Made by a program: the position numbers and the translations under genes
Origin: Dentipellis sp. KUC8613
Lineage: Eukaryota > Basidiomycota > Agaricomycetes > Russulales > Hericiaceae
Reading direction: 5' to 3'
Assembly (NCBI GenBank): GCA_002286715.1
Contig: NSJX01000068.1
Location: 59,020 to 116,473, forward strand
Length of the DNA: 57,454 bases
In this document: positions 35,330 to 46,341 of the stretch, in pieces
Layout of the letters: every line of letters starts with the position of its first letter
Position numbering within the stretch: the first letter of the stretch is position 1
Notes under the pieces: generated by a model
The model's database searches: none
What the model was told of the DNA's origin: nothing
The model's input: only the letters and a program-made list of their open reading frames with translations

Positions 35330-35890
35330 TGAACGGTGGGGAGGGGCATAACACGCACAACTGAGGCGCCGTCGTACTCAGCCGCCCTGATACTCGTGAC
35401 AAGGGCGTACGGGGACATGTCTTTGAAGGCCACGTTTTGCGGCGTCGCCGCGCGAGTAAGTACACCGCGGTAGGCGCAAGCGCTGCTACGTGACTGCTCC
35501 TCCCAGAACATGTATAGACGGATGAGGTCACTACTTACGCGAATCTAAGAGGGGGTAGAGGATACGTACGAAGAGTACCCCTCCCTTTCAATCGCCACGA
35601 ACGACAAAGTCTCCCCACGAGGAACACGGGTCAAAATGTCTGCCGAACCTAAAATATGAAGAACAATGAACCATAAGTAGACAAAACAACTCAGAAAGGC
35701 ATGAAGGACTTCCAGCTGAGGCCGAGATGCCACCGTACTCGCACTCGTACCAGCTCGCTAGCCAAACTGCCCGCGCTCGGAGTTGCAGGGACGAAAGACA
35801 GCACGACACCAAAACGACCCCATCGGCCGGCCAATTTGTCGTCATTGTCGCCGAGGCCGACTAGATCCCCTTGGCTGATGAGGCGTTGAG
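35330..35890 (-). pseudogene. Broken family copy 5 (exon 2 tail and exon 3)
   Basis: The exon 2 tail at about 35700-35860 reads GRFGVVLSFVPATPSAGSLA, the second beta motif of the family. Exon 3, from 35570 upward, contains DILTRVPRGETLSFVAIERE and a phase-2 GTACGT donor. No usable fourth exon follows. It has no Ser/Gly core. Confidence 0.5.
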
Positions 35891-36472
35891 CAGAGAGACG
35901 AAGGTCTGAGAGCTGGTACGTAGGCAGGGATAACGGGTGAGCATCGAAGAGGTTTTGAAGTCGAGGACTGGCTGCGTGCGGATTTTGGATTTGACGGCGA
36001 CGCGGATGATGAGGATGCGTTGCATTTGCACGAGGATGCGAGATGCAAAGTCGGAAGTTGAGATCGAATATGATACGGACGAGCTGGGATCGCGCATCGA
36101 TGTTGCTCTCGTCTGCTCCCGCGGAGATTGACGGCAGCATATCGTAGATCCCCGTAGACGGGAGTCCACCCGGAGATAATGACTGGGAAAACGTAGAAGA
36201 AAATACAACGATCGCCAGGCGCCGCGTTCCTGTAAGTGTGCAGAGAACGAGAAAACCTCCCACTTACTCCTAATTGCACGCTTCATGTGCCTACACCTAT
36301 CCGCACACTCATTTACCACGTAGAATGCGCATGATCGCAAAGCCACTTGGAGGCTTCCAAAGTCTCCGGATCACCAACACAAGAGCTAAATCTTGAATCC
36401 TCCTTTCCATTGAAAAATCTGCCGCATCGATGCTATGATAATACGATGCCGACACTGTTGTTCCCGCACTCG

Positions 36473-36960
36473 TCAGTCGCACTGCCGACGCGAACGAGAA
36501 CCTTTCTCTGTCTTCAACAGCCGCGTGCGGCGCGGCACGCATATCACTGTGCCTAGAAGGAGGACGAGAAACGCCAGGTGTGCCAGTGCCTGGCTGTTCC
36601 TGTCGTCAGCATGTGAACCTGTATGAAGCGGAGGAGACGCACGTCGGGGATTCTCCATCCGCGACCGACAAATTTTCACCATGAGAAGCACGGCTCGAGC
36701 CGCCCGCACGGGCAGACCTAACACAAATACAACGACAAGAAATCAACAACCGAGACGACACAGAAGGGCATGCGAAAACATAAAACATACGGCGAGGTCC
36801 GGCTCCCCCGTACGCGTCACTAGCGACACTTGTGCACTAGCTGAACCACCCGCGCTCGACAGGGACGAAAGACACCACGATACCGAGCGACTTCGTCGGC
36901 TGCGCTTGAGGCTTGCGTGTCGTCATCATTGTTCTTTTCGCCGAGTCCTGATCTACGCAC
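36473..36960 (-). pseudogene. Broken family copy 6, close relative of F
   Basis: Exons 3 (36643-36717) and 4 (36473-36600) are intact in phase: SARAGGSSRASHGENLSV, then a membrane span ALAHLAFLVLLLGTVICV and the tail PRRTRLLKTEKGSRSR. They match F closely (LLALFVLLLGPVIHV, RRVWLLKTES). The exon 2 tail keeps PTKSLGIVVSFVPV but then has a stop and a frame slip, and similarity to F stops at about 36960. Exon 1 and the core are absent. It lies next to the HNH gene, whose other side is F. Confidence 0.65.
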
Positions 36961-37418
36961 CAATCGACCGAGATCCGCTCACTGCTCCTCATCGCTGTGC
37001 ATTCGACCCGGACACGAGAAGCAGGCCACCGGAAGCTGCTCTTGACAGGCAGACTGATCCGTCTTCACGAAGTACAGCCTGCGCTCGCCATGCGATGGCA
37101 TTTCGCCACCGCGATTCCTTGAGCGAGCAAAAAATGTCGGCGTCCGGCGATGTACGACGGAGGAAGATCTTGAACGAGATCACGATGAGATAAATCGCTC
37201 GCTCAAGACGCTTAGACGCAAGAACTCACCGATTGAACCCCCATGGCTTCAGAGTTGGGAGCGAGGATGAGACGGTGGCTGACCGCAGAAGGCAAAGCTG
37301 ACAGGGCTCGGAGGTTGAAAAGATAATCTTTCCTGCACGCCACTCGTCATCGATTGCAGACGACGTCGACCGGACCACTTCCTCCCTTCCTCCTGTTCGT
37401 GTCTCTTGCACTCCCATC

Positions 37419-38989
37419 ATGGCGTCTCATTCGCAGAAGGACTCCATCTCGAGCTCGACCGACTCTAATCCTGGCCTCATGAGCGACACGGATTCGATTG
37501 CAAGCTATGGTCTCACCTCCGCTGTAGAGTCTACTGCATTGAACAAATCAGTTCTTGAGATCATCAGCAACCGCACTCTCTCGGACGCCGATCTGCATGA
37601 TCAAGCCAAGAAACATCTGCAGATCTTGACCCGTCCCTCCTTCGAGTCGTACAACGTGCCGAAATGGGTCGCTAGAGTCCCACTTCCCGTCGATATCGAC
37701 AGCCATAAATTCAACATGAAGAATCTATTCGACGCGATGTACCAGACCGCATCGGATCTCAAGTTAGCTTCTGGTGCTCGATACGTCTCAGCTGCGATAT
37801 GTGCATGCGCCACACGTGCTGCTGAGCAGCCTCAGGAGAAGCAGGTGGAGCAGCTGGCTGCTGAGCTATGCAAGCTTGGTGGAACTTGGGTGGCATACAT
37901 GCTATGGCCCTGTGAGTCTACAGTTCTTTATTAAATCTTCCTGCCTTGTAATAATTTGATTATTCTAGTTATTGGGAATTCAAAACCTCCTGATGACCTG
38001 GTGGAACATTCTGATGTTGCTACCCCCACTTATGACCGCACAGCTTCTGTGATGGATGAAGGCAATACTGCTACACGTAGAGGTCACTTCAGAACAGAGG
38101 TCAGGGGTATACTGTCATGAATTTTCTGATGCTTGCTGATTTCACTTCAACAAGGTGATGAAGAGAGACAACTACACATGTATCCTTACTGGTGTTCTTG
38201 ACAAAAGTGCACCCTTACATCTGAGGACTGGGGAATTGTCACGAGTCAAGCTAGAGGCAGCACACATCATGAGGCGATCTGTCACTGTGTTTCGGGCTGA
38301 TAATACAGACAATGCTAAGGTGCACTTTACTTGGTTTTTCACTTTTCTCAGTATCCTCACCAACTTTCTCAGAGAGCTAGTCTGGCTTCTACATATGATA
38401 TATTGAAGCATTATTGTGAGCTTGATGACAAGTTTGCTGAGACCATGTCACAAATGGATGGTGCTCAAAATGGTGTCCTTTTGGATAAATATGCGCATGA
38501 TGCATTTGATGACTTTGGTTTCTGCTTTCAAGCTGAAGAGGTCTGTTTCCAATTAATAATGATATCACATTGGATCACTCAGGCACATGCATGTAGGCAG
38601 CCAATACTTACAAAGTCAAGGCATGGATACCTGAAAAAGAAATCAGTACAGTTCCAATTGCAAGCAAGATCACATTCAAGGATCACAGCCAAACATTGAA
38701 CACTGCTCCTGCAGCAAGAAGGTCTGGGCATGCACATTCACAGCCTGATGACAGCATACCACTTCCATCCCCCCAATTGTTGCAACTTCATGCTGCCCTT
38801 GCAGGAGTTCTCAACATGTCTGGGGCTGCAGAGATATTGCAGGTGTTTCAGAATCCTCCTGGTTCTGATGGTCCTGCTGTTCAGTCTGATTATGGAGATG
38901 ATTTTGAGTCTGAGGTCATACAGTATGATGGTGATAAGATAAGTGTGATGAGAGATTTGACAGGTTCAGTTGGAAGACTTGCACTTTGA
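37419..38989 (+). CDS. HNH_2-type nuclease-domain protein
   Basis: About 430 residues with several introns, intact. The start MASHSQKDSISSSTDSNPG follows TCCCATC. An N-terminal helical region of about 165 residues ends at WVAYMLWP before the first intron. The HNH_2 domain begins at about 38155: VMKRDNYTCILTGVLD, then KLEAAHIMRRSV with the metal-binding His, and after an intron NGVLLDKYAHDAFDDFGF with the last conserved His. The C-terminal part AWIPEKEISTVPIASKITF and a Ser/Gln-rich tail follow. Proteins with this layout are common and variable in Agaricomycetes; their role is unknown, and DNA cleavage is inferred from the fold only. The gene is visibly more AT-rich than its neighbours and separates broken copy 6 from member F, so it probably inserted into the array. 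Confidence 0.82.
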
Positions 38990-39322
38990 TGTTCTTTTTC
39001 TAGAGATACTGTTACATACAGCATTCTTCTTTCATCTGAATGTGTACAGATATACATGTATGATATGGCAATTTGAACATGCAACCTCAAAATGGCTGTG
39101 CACAATGAAATGATCATCAGTAGCCATGCTTGAAAGATAACAAGAAATCCACTGCCTACTCCTCCAACTCTCACAGCCCTGCATACATTCACCACATAGT
39201 ATGAGCTTGCTCCCAAGTCTCCAAATCACCGACACTGTGGGGGCCCAAACTTGCACATTATTCAATATGCCAATCCATTGCATCGATGCTAGGACAGTAC
39301 AAAGTTGTTGTTACTGTATTTG
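38990..39322. other. 3' spacer between the HNH gene and member F
   Basis: Convergent 3' ends. No gene is visible. The right part holds the conserved 3' flank of the family (CATTGCATCGATGCTAGG at about 39275). Confidence 0.45.
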
Positions 39323-41149
39323 TCACTCGTACTGCCTGTGCAAGCGGGATTCCGTCTTCAAGAGCCACACCCGGCGCTGCACGTGTATCACTGGGCCCAG
39401 CAAGAGGACAAAAAGTGCCAAAAGAACTAGTGTCAGTGTATGGTTAGTCCTGTCAGAAGCACACACACCCATACATAGACATGGTCAGCACGCACATGTT
39501 TCACAAGAAACAGAGGACACATACAGTGCATAATCTCCATGCGCGATCGACAGAGTTTCACCACGGGGAGAAAAGCTCGAACCCTCGCGGGTAGACCTAA
39601 CACGAACATGGCAACAAAATATCAACGGACAGAACGGTGCAGAAGGGCACACGAAAACATACAGCTGAGGTTCAGCTCCCCCCGTACTCGTCACTCCCGG
39701 TGCCTGCGCGCTGGTCGAACCACCCGCGCTCGCAGTAGCAGCAGCAGGGACGAAAGACAGCACAATATCGAATGACTTTGTCGGCTCCGCTTTAGGCTTG
39801 TGCGTGGTTGTCGTCGTTCTTGTCACCGAGCCCTTTCCACTGCCCGAAGTACCACCCGAACCCGTCCTACCTCCACTCGTGATGGTCGGATCCGCAGCCT
39901 CAGGTGCCCCGCTCGAAGGCGTGAAGGAAAAGTCAATGCTGAACGTGCCCGATGGCTTTGGCTTCTTCGGCTTCTTTTTGTGACCGTCACCATCGCCGTC
40001 GCCACCGCCACCACTGCCGTTCCCTCCTTTACCAGGTTTACCTGCTGGAGTGCCTCCAGCGGCAGGTTCCCCAGACGGAGTGCCCGACTGCGAGCCCGAG
40101 GCGCCACCGCCAGGCGGACCAGTCCCACTGTTGTCAGGCGGGGACGACTTCGGCGGGTCATTGCCGGAGGACGACGGGGTCCCATCGCCAGGACCACCGC
40201 CCGACGGTGCTCCTTTACCAGAAGGGGGACCCCCACCATCACCCGGGCTGTCAGGCAGCGGCGTCCCACTGACGATGGGCGCACTTGTTCCACCTTGGGG
40301 CGAGCCGTTGGATGGGGATGGAGCGCCAGTACCATGCGACGGCGCGCCTCCTCCCGAAGGAGTCGTCCCACTGTCAGGTGGCGGCGACCCAGTAACCGAA
40401 GGGCCGGTACCACTCCCACCTGGTGGAGTTGTTCCACCCGACGAAGGCGGGCCGTTCGGGGAGGTGCCGCCAGGTTGCGGCGTCCCATCGTCAGGCGAGC
40501 CGCCAGACGGCGGCGCACCCCCACCAGGCGGACTTGTCCCGCCCGTTGGGCCGTCCGGATCCGGTGAGGTGCCTCCACCGTCGGGGGAGCCACTAGACTC
40601 CGGCGCACCCCCACCAGGTGTGCTCGAGCTCCCATTCGGATTACCACTAGACGTGGGGCTACCCCCCTCCCCTGGCGATCCTTCCTGGTGCGCGGGCGGC
40701 ACGAACACCGCACTCGTTATCTGTGAGCTGGAGGTAGACGTCGAGAATGAGGAAGAAGTCGTTGTGGAGATGGCCGTGTCGGGAGACACCAGAGATGTGA
40801 TAATGGGATCTACAGAGATAGGCCCGAGCGGTGTAGGCGTGAGCGTGATGGCCGAGGGCAGAGCGGATGGGATGGGTAGAGTCGAAGAAGGGCTAGCAGC
40901 CGCAGGCGTCGACGTCAACGTCAGCACTGATGATGAAGACGGATACGAGAATAAACCGCCTGCGGTGAGCTCCTGCGCAGCAAGGGCTGTGTCGCGAGTG
41001 AAATCCTGGAAGATCCTGAGTCCGCGCTGCGAGAGACGGCGGGTGTATGTAGCTGGTGGAAAAGTGAGGATGGCATGCATCTACAGAGTGATATGAGATA
41101 TGCGCTCACCGACCTGTGTCTTGTATGGTTGTCTAGCTAAAGGAGCCAT
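39323..41149 (-). CDS. Array-family member F: Gly/Pro/Ser core, two beta motifs
   Basis: About 550 residues in four exons. Exon 1 is MAPLARQPYKTQ plus one base (phase 1); the best acceptor is CCACCAG, which gives ATYTRRLSQRGLRIFQDFTR. Exon 2 then has a Ser/Thr stretch, about 200 residues of Gly-Pro-Ser-Thr repeats (PPGGGAPPSGGSPDDG-like), a His/Lys patch (GHKKKPKKPKPSG) and two motifs, TFSIDFSFTPSSG and KSFDIVLSFVPAAA. Exon 3 is STREGSSFSPRGETLSIAHG, between phase-2 introns. Exon 4 has the span LTLVLLALFVLLLGPVI and the tail HVQRRVWLLKTESRLHRQYE. No signal peptide. It is the intact relative of broken copies 1-6. Confidence 0.8.
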
Positions 41150-41998
41150 GTCGAAAGACGATAATGAACGGCGGAATCAAAATAAACCACGGCTGCCAGC
41201 AGACGTGTTATTGGCAAAGAGGAGAGGCGGGAAATCAGAAGACAGAGGCTCGCTCATCTCGATGATATAGCACATTTGTACCCTATATATACAAAGCGAC
41301 GCAGCGCTGAATCAGTACATCTGACAGCATTGGCGATGAAGCTTCGAATGTCTGATACTGTTGTAGCAGATGTTCTTGATGTTCCGAACCTTGCCCGTTG
41401 CACGCGAATTTGAGAACAGTGTTTGAAGGAGGCCGACCGACGGCATTGTCGGGATCAATACAGGTGTTAACGTCGAAACAAGAAGATGATTCAGGAATAA
41501 GGCTACAGGGCACGTACACCGATAACGAATGTGAGTCTCGTTCCTGCTGGCGATGCGCAATACGATTGTATGTATGGCGGTTCAAGGAACACGATGATGA
41601 TCCACACATTATCGCCGCGTCTCGCTGAAATGCGGCATCTTCTTCCTTGTCAGGGCTGTGAGAAATTCGACTTGCCAACAAGTCTTCGACATTTGCGAGC
41701 GTTCATCATTGCGTGGGACTAAGTAGGGTACTGAGATGCATCAGTACATATAATTCGACGCAGAGAAATGGTGACGAACTATTCGGTCAGTCAAAATAGG
41801 ACCGCGGAGAGCGCGTTAATCAACGTGTGCCCATCTTCGAGGCGCATACAACCTTGACTTATCTGCATTAGCGAGCGAGATGTTACTTGCCTGAAGAATG
41901 ACGAAGCGAGCGCCCACGGACGGATTCAGTATATCTACGCACGGGACTCACCTAGTATCCAGTGACATCACCACCTTGACTATCCTCTCACAGCCAGC
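41150..41998. other. Spacer with one uncertain small ORF
   Basis: The minus strand is open at 41283-41681 (132 codons). It contains CSLIPESSSCFDVNTCIDPD and SNTVLKFACNGQGSEHQ, which look protein-like, with several cysteines. I see no membrane span, intron support or family, so it may be a small gene or a relic. The stretch also contains the promoters of F and of the RidA-family gene. Confidence 0.3.
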
Positions 41999-42579
41999 AT
42001 GCAGATCGTCTCAGCGCCCGACGCTGTGCCGCCGCTCCCGATCTTCTGTACGTTCCCCCGCCCGAGCCTCTTGGACGGAGCATACTGACGCGCGATAACT
42101 GTGATCGGAAGCCCAAGCAACAATCTCGAAAGGCCATGTCTTCGTCTCTGGAAACATAGGATGCACTGCGGACCTAGTCGTCGTCGAGGGCGGCGTGAAA
42201 GCGGAAACCGTGCGTGCGCCCCCCCCCCCCCCCCCCCCCCCGTGTTTTTCAGGATGATCCTCACGCAGGAACCCGCAGCGTGTTGCACTGGAGAACGTAT
42301 CGAAGGTTCTGATAGCAGCAGGGTCGAGCCTGGCACGGATCGTCAAAGCGAACGCGTACCTCACAGACTTCAAGAACGACTTTGGCCCGATGAACGAGGC
42401 CTATGCCGAGGTAGGCCCGTCTTTCCGGAGTCTCTGTGAGGCACTAGCCCGCTGAACGGGAACCGGCGGGGCAGTTCTTCGAGAAGGGGAGGATGCCTGC
42501 ACGGACGTGCGTCGGCGTCGCGTGTCTTCCGTTGGGAGCGCGAGTGGAAATCGAGTGCGTCGCGGAGGTGGACGAGTAG
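41999..42579 (+). CDS. RidA/YjgF/UK114-family enamine deaminase
   Basis: Small trimeric enzyme that hydrolyses reactive enamines and imines from amino-acid metabolism, in cytosol or mitochondria. About 115 residues in four exons: MQIVSAPDAVPPLPIF, then SQATISKGHVFVSGNIGCTA and DLVVVEGGVKAET; then RVALENVSKVLIAAGSSLAR, IVKANAYLTDFKNDFGPMNE; and finally FFEKGRMPARTCVGVACLPL with GARVEIECVAEVDE. The family arginine (PARTCVGV) and the last glutamate (EIECVA) are present. Intron 2 contains a run of 23 C (42219-42241); its acceptor is CCCGCAG at about 42273, which gives phase 0. It lies between a family member and two tRNA-Ser genes. Confidence 0.92.
42219..42241 (+). repeat. C23 homopolymer inside an intron
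   Basis: Twenty-three consecutive C residues follow a GTGCGTGCG donor in the RidA-family gene. They fall wholly within intron 2, so length changes should not affect the protein unless splicing suffers. Runs this long are hard to sequence and may be miscounted. Confidence 0.9.
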
Positions 42580-42768
42580 TGCTGTAGTCAGATATAGCCT
42601 GTTGTCACTGAGGATTGCGATTGGGGTTTCGTATATGCGCGCGATGAGGCGGGTCAAAGGATGACAGGACGGCTGAGAGCGAGCTGAGTGCGACTCCGAG
42701 CGCTATTATCGCCTCGAGTATGCAGGATCTTGGCGCAATGAATAAACGTACAAAAGGTTGATTCTCAC

Positions 42769-42863
42769 GGCACTATAGCCAAGTGGTTACGGCGACAGAT
42801 TAGAATCATTGAATATCTATCTGTTTCCCTCTGGGAGCGCAGGTTCAAATCCTGCTGGTGTCG
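42769..42863 (+). tRNA. tRNA-Ser (AGA), 13-nt intron
   Basis: Class II tRNA with acceptor stem GGCACTA/TGGTGTC, A box TAGCCAAGTGG and B box GGTTCAAATCC. Anticodon stem ACAGA/TCTGT, loop TTAGAA, then a 13-nt intron and A. The long variable arm is CCCTCTGGGAG-like. A T-rich terminator follows. Its sequence is identical to the copy at 56956-57050. Confidence 0.96.
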
Positions 42864-43016
42864 ATGATAGCTACCTGCTGTTGTTTTTCTTTTTCAACTA
42901 TACGGCCAGAACCGCGACCTTTAGACATATCAGAGAACTCTAGCTTATATTACCAGAATGTCCGTGTCTCCCCCGGAAGAAAAGGTCATAATATTTAAAT
43001 TGGGTTAGCTCCATAA

Positions 43017-43111
43017 GGCACTATAGCCAAGTGGTTACGGCGACAGATTAGAATTTCCGAATATCTATCTGTTTCCCTCTGGGAGCGCAGGTTCAAATCC
43101 TGCTGGTGTCG
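43017..43111 (+). tRNA. tRNA-Ser (AGA), 13-nt intron
   Basis: Same body as the preceding tRNA; the anticodon AGA is again followed by a 13-nt intron, which differs at a few bases in its first half. A run of T follows at 43138-43147 and should terminate polymerase III. Confidence 0.96.
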
Positions 43112-43330
43112 CAGCATGTAGTAAAGTGGAAGGTGTACTTTTTTTTTTCTTCTCCTGAGGTTGGACCATGACCACGACCAGTCAGATAGTCACTAGTCAT
43201 GGTCTGCTCAACATCTACGTGTTTCATCTCAGTAGTCCAGACATTTACGGACAATCTGACAGTAATCAACATTACTGAACAAACTTCCAACATCACGGCG
43301 GCTCGCACAGCCGGGAACGGCGCCTGGGAA

Positions 43331-45257
43331 CTAGGCTACGATACCACCAATCTTCCCTCCCTTACCCCACCGCATCCGCCCATGACTACGCGCATACACC
43401 AACATCCCAAGGACAAGAAACAGAACTGCTATCATAGCACTAGCGGTATACGGTGTGGCATACCCTGCGGTCCTGGAGTGGGGATAATCAATCCATGGAT
43501 TCGGTAATCGAGATATAACACAGAAAACAACGTACAGTGTATCCTGCCCGTGCATATGTGCGGGAGACAGAAACTCCCCGGGAGCAGCACGTCCCGCGCT
43601 AGACACGGAGAACACAAATTAGCATCCACGCGGTTGAAGTCAAAAAGTCAAAGAATATACGCGCATTGGGACGGCTAACGGCGTTGGAATGGGCACGAAT
43701 GACATCGAAATGTCAAATGACGTAGGAGTCCTCGACGCGGTTGTCAACAGCGAAGAGAGCGTGGCCGTAGCCGGGGCTTGAGTGTCCTCCAAGGTAGATG
43801 TAGGCGTCGCAGGAGCTGCGTCCGTCGGGTCCGGCGTGAACGCGAATGAGATGCTGAACGAGCCGGACGGCTTGGGCTCCTTCGACGCCGAGCTAGATCG
43901 CGACTCGGACTCGGACTTTGATTGTGACTTGGTTTCCGACTTGGTTTCTGTCTTGGTGTCCGATTGCGACTTCGGGTCGTCATCCTCGTCGTTGCCATCG
44001 TCTCCGGAGTCACCAGTATCGTTTCCACCTCCCTCCCCAGCAGCGCCTCCCGCGCCCGCTGCACCTGCACCTGCACCTGCACCTGCACCTGCGCCAGCGC
44101 CAGCGCCAGCCCCTGCGCCTGCACCCGTGCCCGCGCCCGCACTTCCACTACCTGCACCTGCACCAGTGCCTGCACCCGTGCCCGCTCCGGCACCAGTACC
44201 TCCAGCACCGGCACCCGCAGCGCCAGCGCCAGCACCCGCCCCCGCCCCTGCGCCTGAGCCTGCGCCTGCGCCTGGGCCTGGGCCTGCGCCCGCTCCAGTA
44301 CCAGCGCCTCCAGCACCCGCACCCGCACCCGCACCCGCACCAGCACCCGCACCAGCACCCGCACCAGCACCGGCGCCCGCTCCGGCGCCTGCGCCTGCGC
44401 CTGCACCAGCACCCCCGCCAGCACCAGTACCAGCACCCCCGCCAGCCGCAGAGCCGCCGCTACCAGCTGCACCTCCTCCACCGGCGCCAGCACCAGTACC
44501 AGTGCCTGAACCGGTACCTGAGCCAGTACCCGTCGCGCCGCCAGAACCCGCACCTGCGCCAGCGCCGGTACCAGTACCAGCACCAGCACCAGCACCAGTT
44601 CCGCCTGCGCCCCCGCCGCCGACGAGCCCGCCCTCCCCAGCGTCTCCCCCATCACTGACCTGCTGCTGCCCCGGATCCTCCGATACAGGCGTCGTCGTAC
44701 TCGTACTTCCCGTAGTTGTAGTTGTCGGTGCATGCGTGAAATTGGAGACGGAGAAAATGCTCGTCGAGAAGGTGGGCAGCGCGCCGACGCTCAAGCTAGG
44801 ATTGAACGTCACCGACGGCGCAGCGATCGGCACGACTGCAGACGAGTTGGCGCTCGACGAGGGCCGGAGGGTGATGCTAGCGCTGAGGCCCGACGTCGCG
44901 TTCGCTATGCCCGCTATTGCTCCCGAGCTTGTCTGTGCGGGTATAGGTGTGATTGTCGAATTTCCCGACGCGAGCAAATCCGGAAGGGATGGTTGAGTGG
45001 CAGGCTCGGGATCTCGGGGCGTCAGGGGATTGGGCTGGTATACGGGTCCGCCTCCGATGGTGGGCTCGCGCGCGTTGAGGGCGCGGGGCGGGTCGGGTGG
45101 TGCTGAGCGAGCAGTTTCAGCTTCGGCTTGAGAAGTAAAATGCTCAGCTTCGTGAGAGGCGGGGAGAGTAGATAGGATGGATACCTGTTACATGATCGTC
45201 GGAATCTTGAGCGGATCGACGAAGCGCCGCCGTACGCAAGACTACAAAAGGCGCCAT
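43331..45257 (-). CDS. Array-family member G: Ala-Gly dipeptide core
   Basis: About 570 residues. Exon 1 is MAPFVVLRTAALRRSAQDSD followed by DHVT, phase-1 intron. Exon 2 has an N-terminal part GGGPVYQPNPLTPRDPEPAT, a Ser/Thr region, then about 190 residues of GAGAGAG with occasional Thr, Ser or Pro, an acidic patch DTGDSGDDGNDEDDDPK, a Lys/Ser region and the motifs SGSFSISFAFTPDP and TSFDISMSFVPIP. The exon 2 donor appears to be GC (AAT/GCGCGT at 43664), since only this site gives the family's phase 2. Exon 3 is AGRAAPGEFLSPAHMHGQDT. Exon 4 is AGYATPYTASAMIAVLFLVL, GMLVYARSHGRMRWGKGG and ends IVA. It is closest to H and I in exons 3-4. No signal peptide. Function unknown. Confidence 0.77.
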
Positions 45258-46341
45258 CGTCAGGCTGGTCGCCAAATCCTACAAATCCAAATATCTCGAT
45301 TCCTTCACGAGGAACGTCTGGACGGCTATACTTCACAACAAAGAATTAATCAATATAATCCAAATTCAAAAACACGTCCGCCAGCGAACGCGCAAAATCA
45401 AGAAACGACAGGAGAGGAGGGGAGAGGGCAGCGAAGAGACGAACAGAAGAAATACCACACCCACCCACCGCGCCCACCGCATATATACGCACTCACCCAT
45501 ACGCACATCGCACCTCCGGCAACTCAACGCACGAGCGCGCGCGCTGCATCGCTAGCAAGAGAGGCAGCGCGCAGCGACGGGCGTATATGTACACGAGATG
45601 CGTGATGCCCCGGCACCGGTGGGCGTCGTTTTGCTCGCTGATCGACAAACGGTTATGGTGTCACGATGGGGCGAGACCAGGTGGATGGATGCGCGGGCGC
45701 ATGGTGGGATTGAATGGACGGGTTAGCTGGGGCACTATAGCTGTTGATGGGATGGAATGGGATGGTAGCTAGTTCTTGCGCTAGGTCAGGCGCGAGGAGG
45801 CATGATAGCAGACTTACTCGCACTGTGGGTCGTCAGAAAATCGTCGCAAATACATAGCCAGAGTAAACGGCGTGTATGCGCATGTTAGAGACGGGGATAC
45901 ACATTAGCTGCTGCTGCGAGCGAAGTGGCAGAGAGAAAGCTCGACGGCGCCCAGTGATTCGTATATTGGGCGCTACATGCTGACTCAACGTTTTTGACAT
46001 CAAGTTCCTCCATCGAGGCAGCCGATGCCTTCAACGCCCTCCCAGCCGATTGATCCTCGACCTACTTCACAAAGAACCGAAAACACCACTTCGATTACAG
46101 AATTATCAAAAAACGGAAAGAAACTATTTGACGCTATCATACCGAGATATAACATGTAAGGAGTAGAAAGTGAAACGAACGAAAGATACGCTTTGAGGGG
46201 GTAACGAAAGCCAACACACGGATACAGAAGGTGGAAAAGATACAGTAGCCCATCGCTGGATCATACACTTCTCTCGTGAAATCGTGGAGTCATAGAAAGA
46301 GTACAGCCCAATCGTTACGGTCGTATCACGAATCGTCTGCC
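45258..46341. other. Upstream of G and 3' flank of the HAM1-like gene
   Basis: No gene is supported. The left part should be the promoter of G. An Arg-rich open frame at 45177-45605 is probably chance. A direct GATGG-rich stretch lies at about 45680-45765. Confidence 0.35.

Noticed and set aside
41070..41110. 29-nt intron between exon 1 and exon 2 of member F
   Set aside because: Too short for this genome and gives the wrong phase. The CCACCAG acceptor gives a 57-nt phase-1 intron like the other members.
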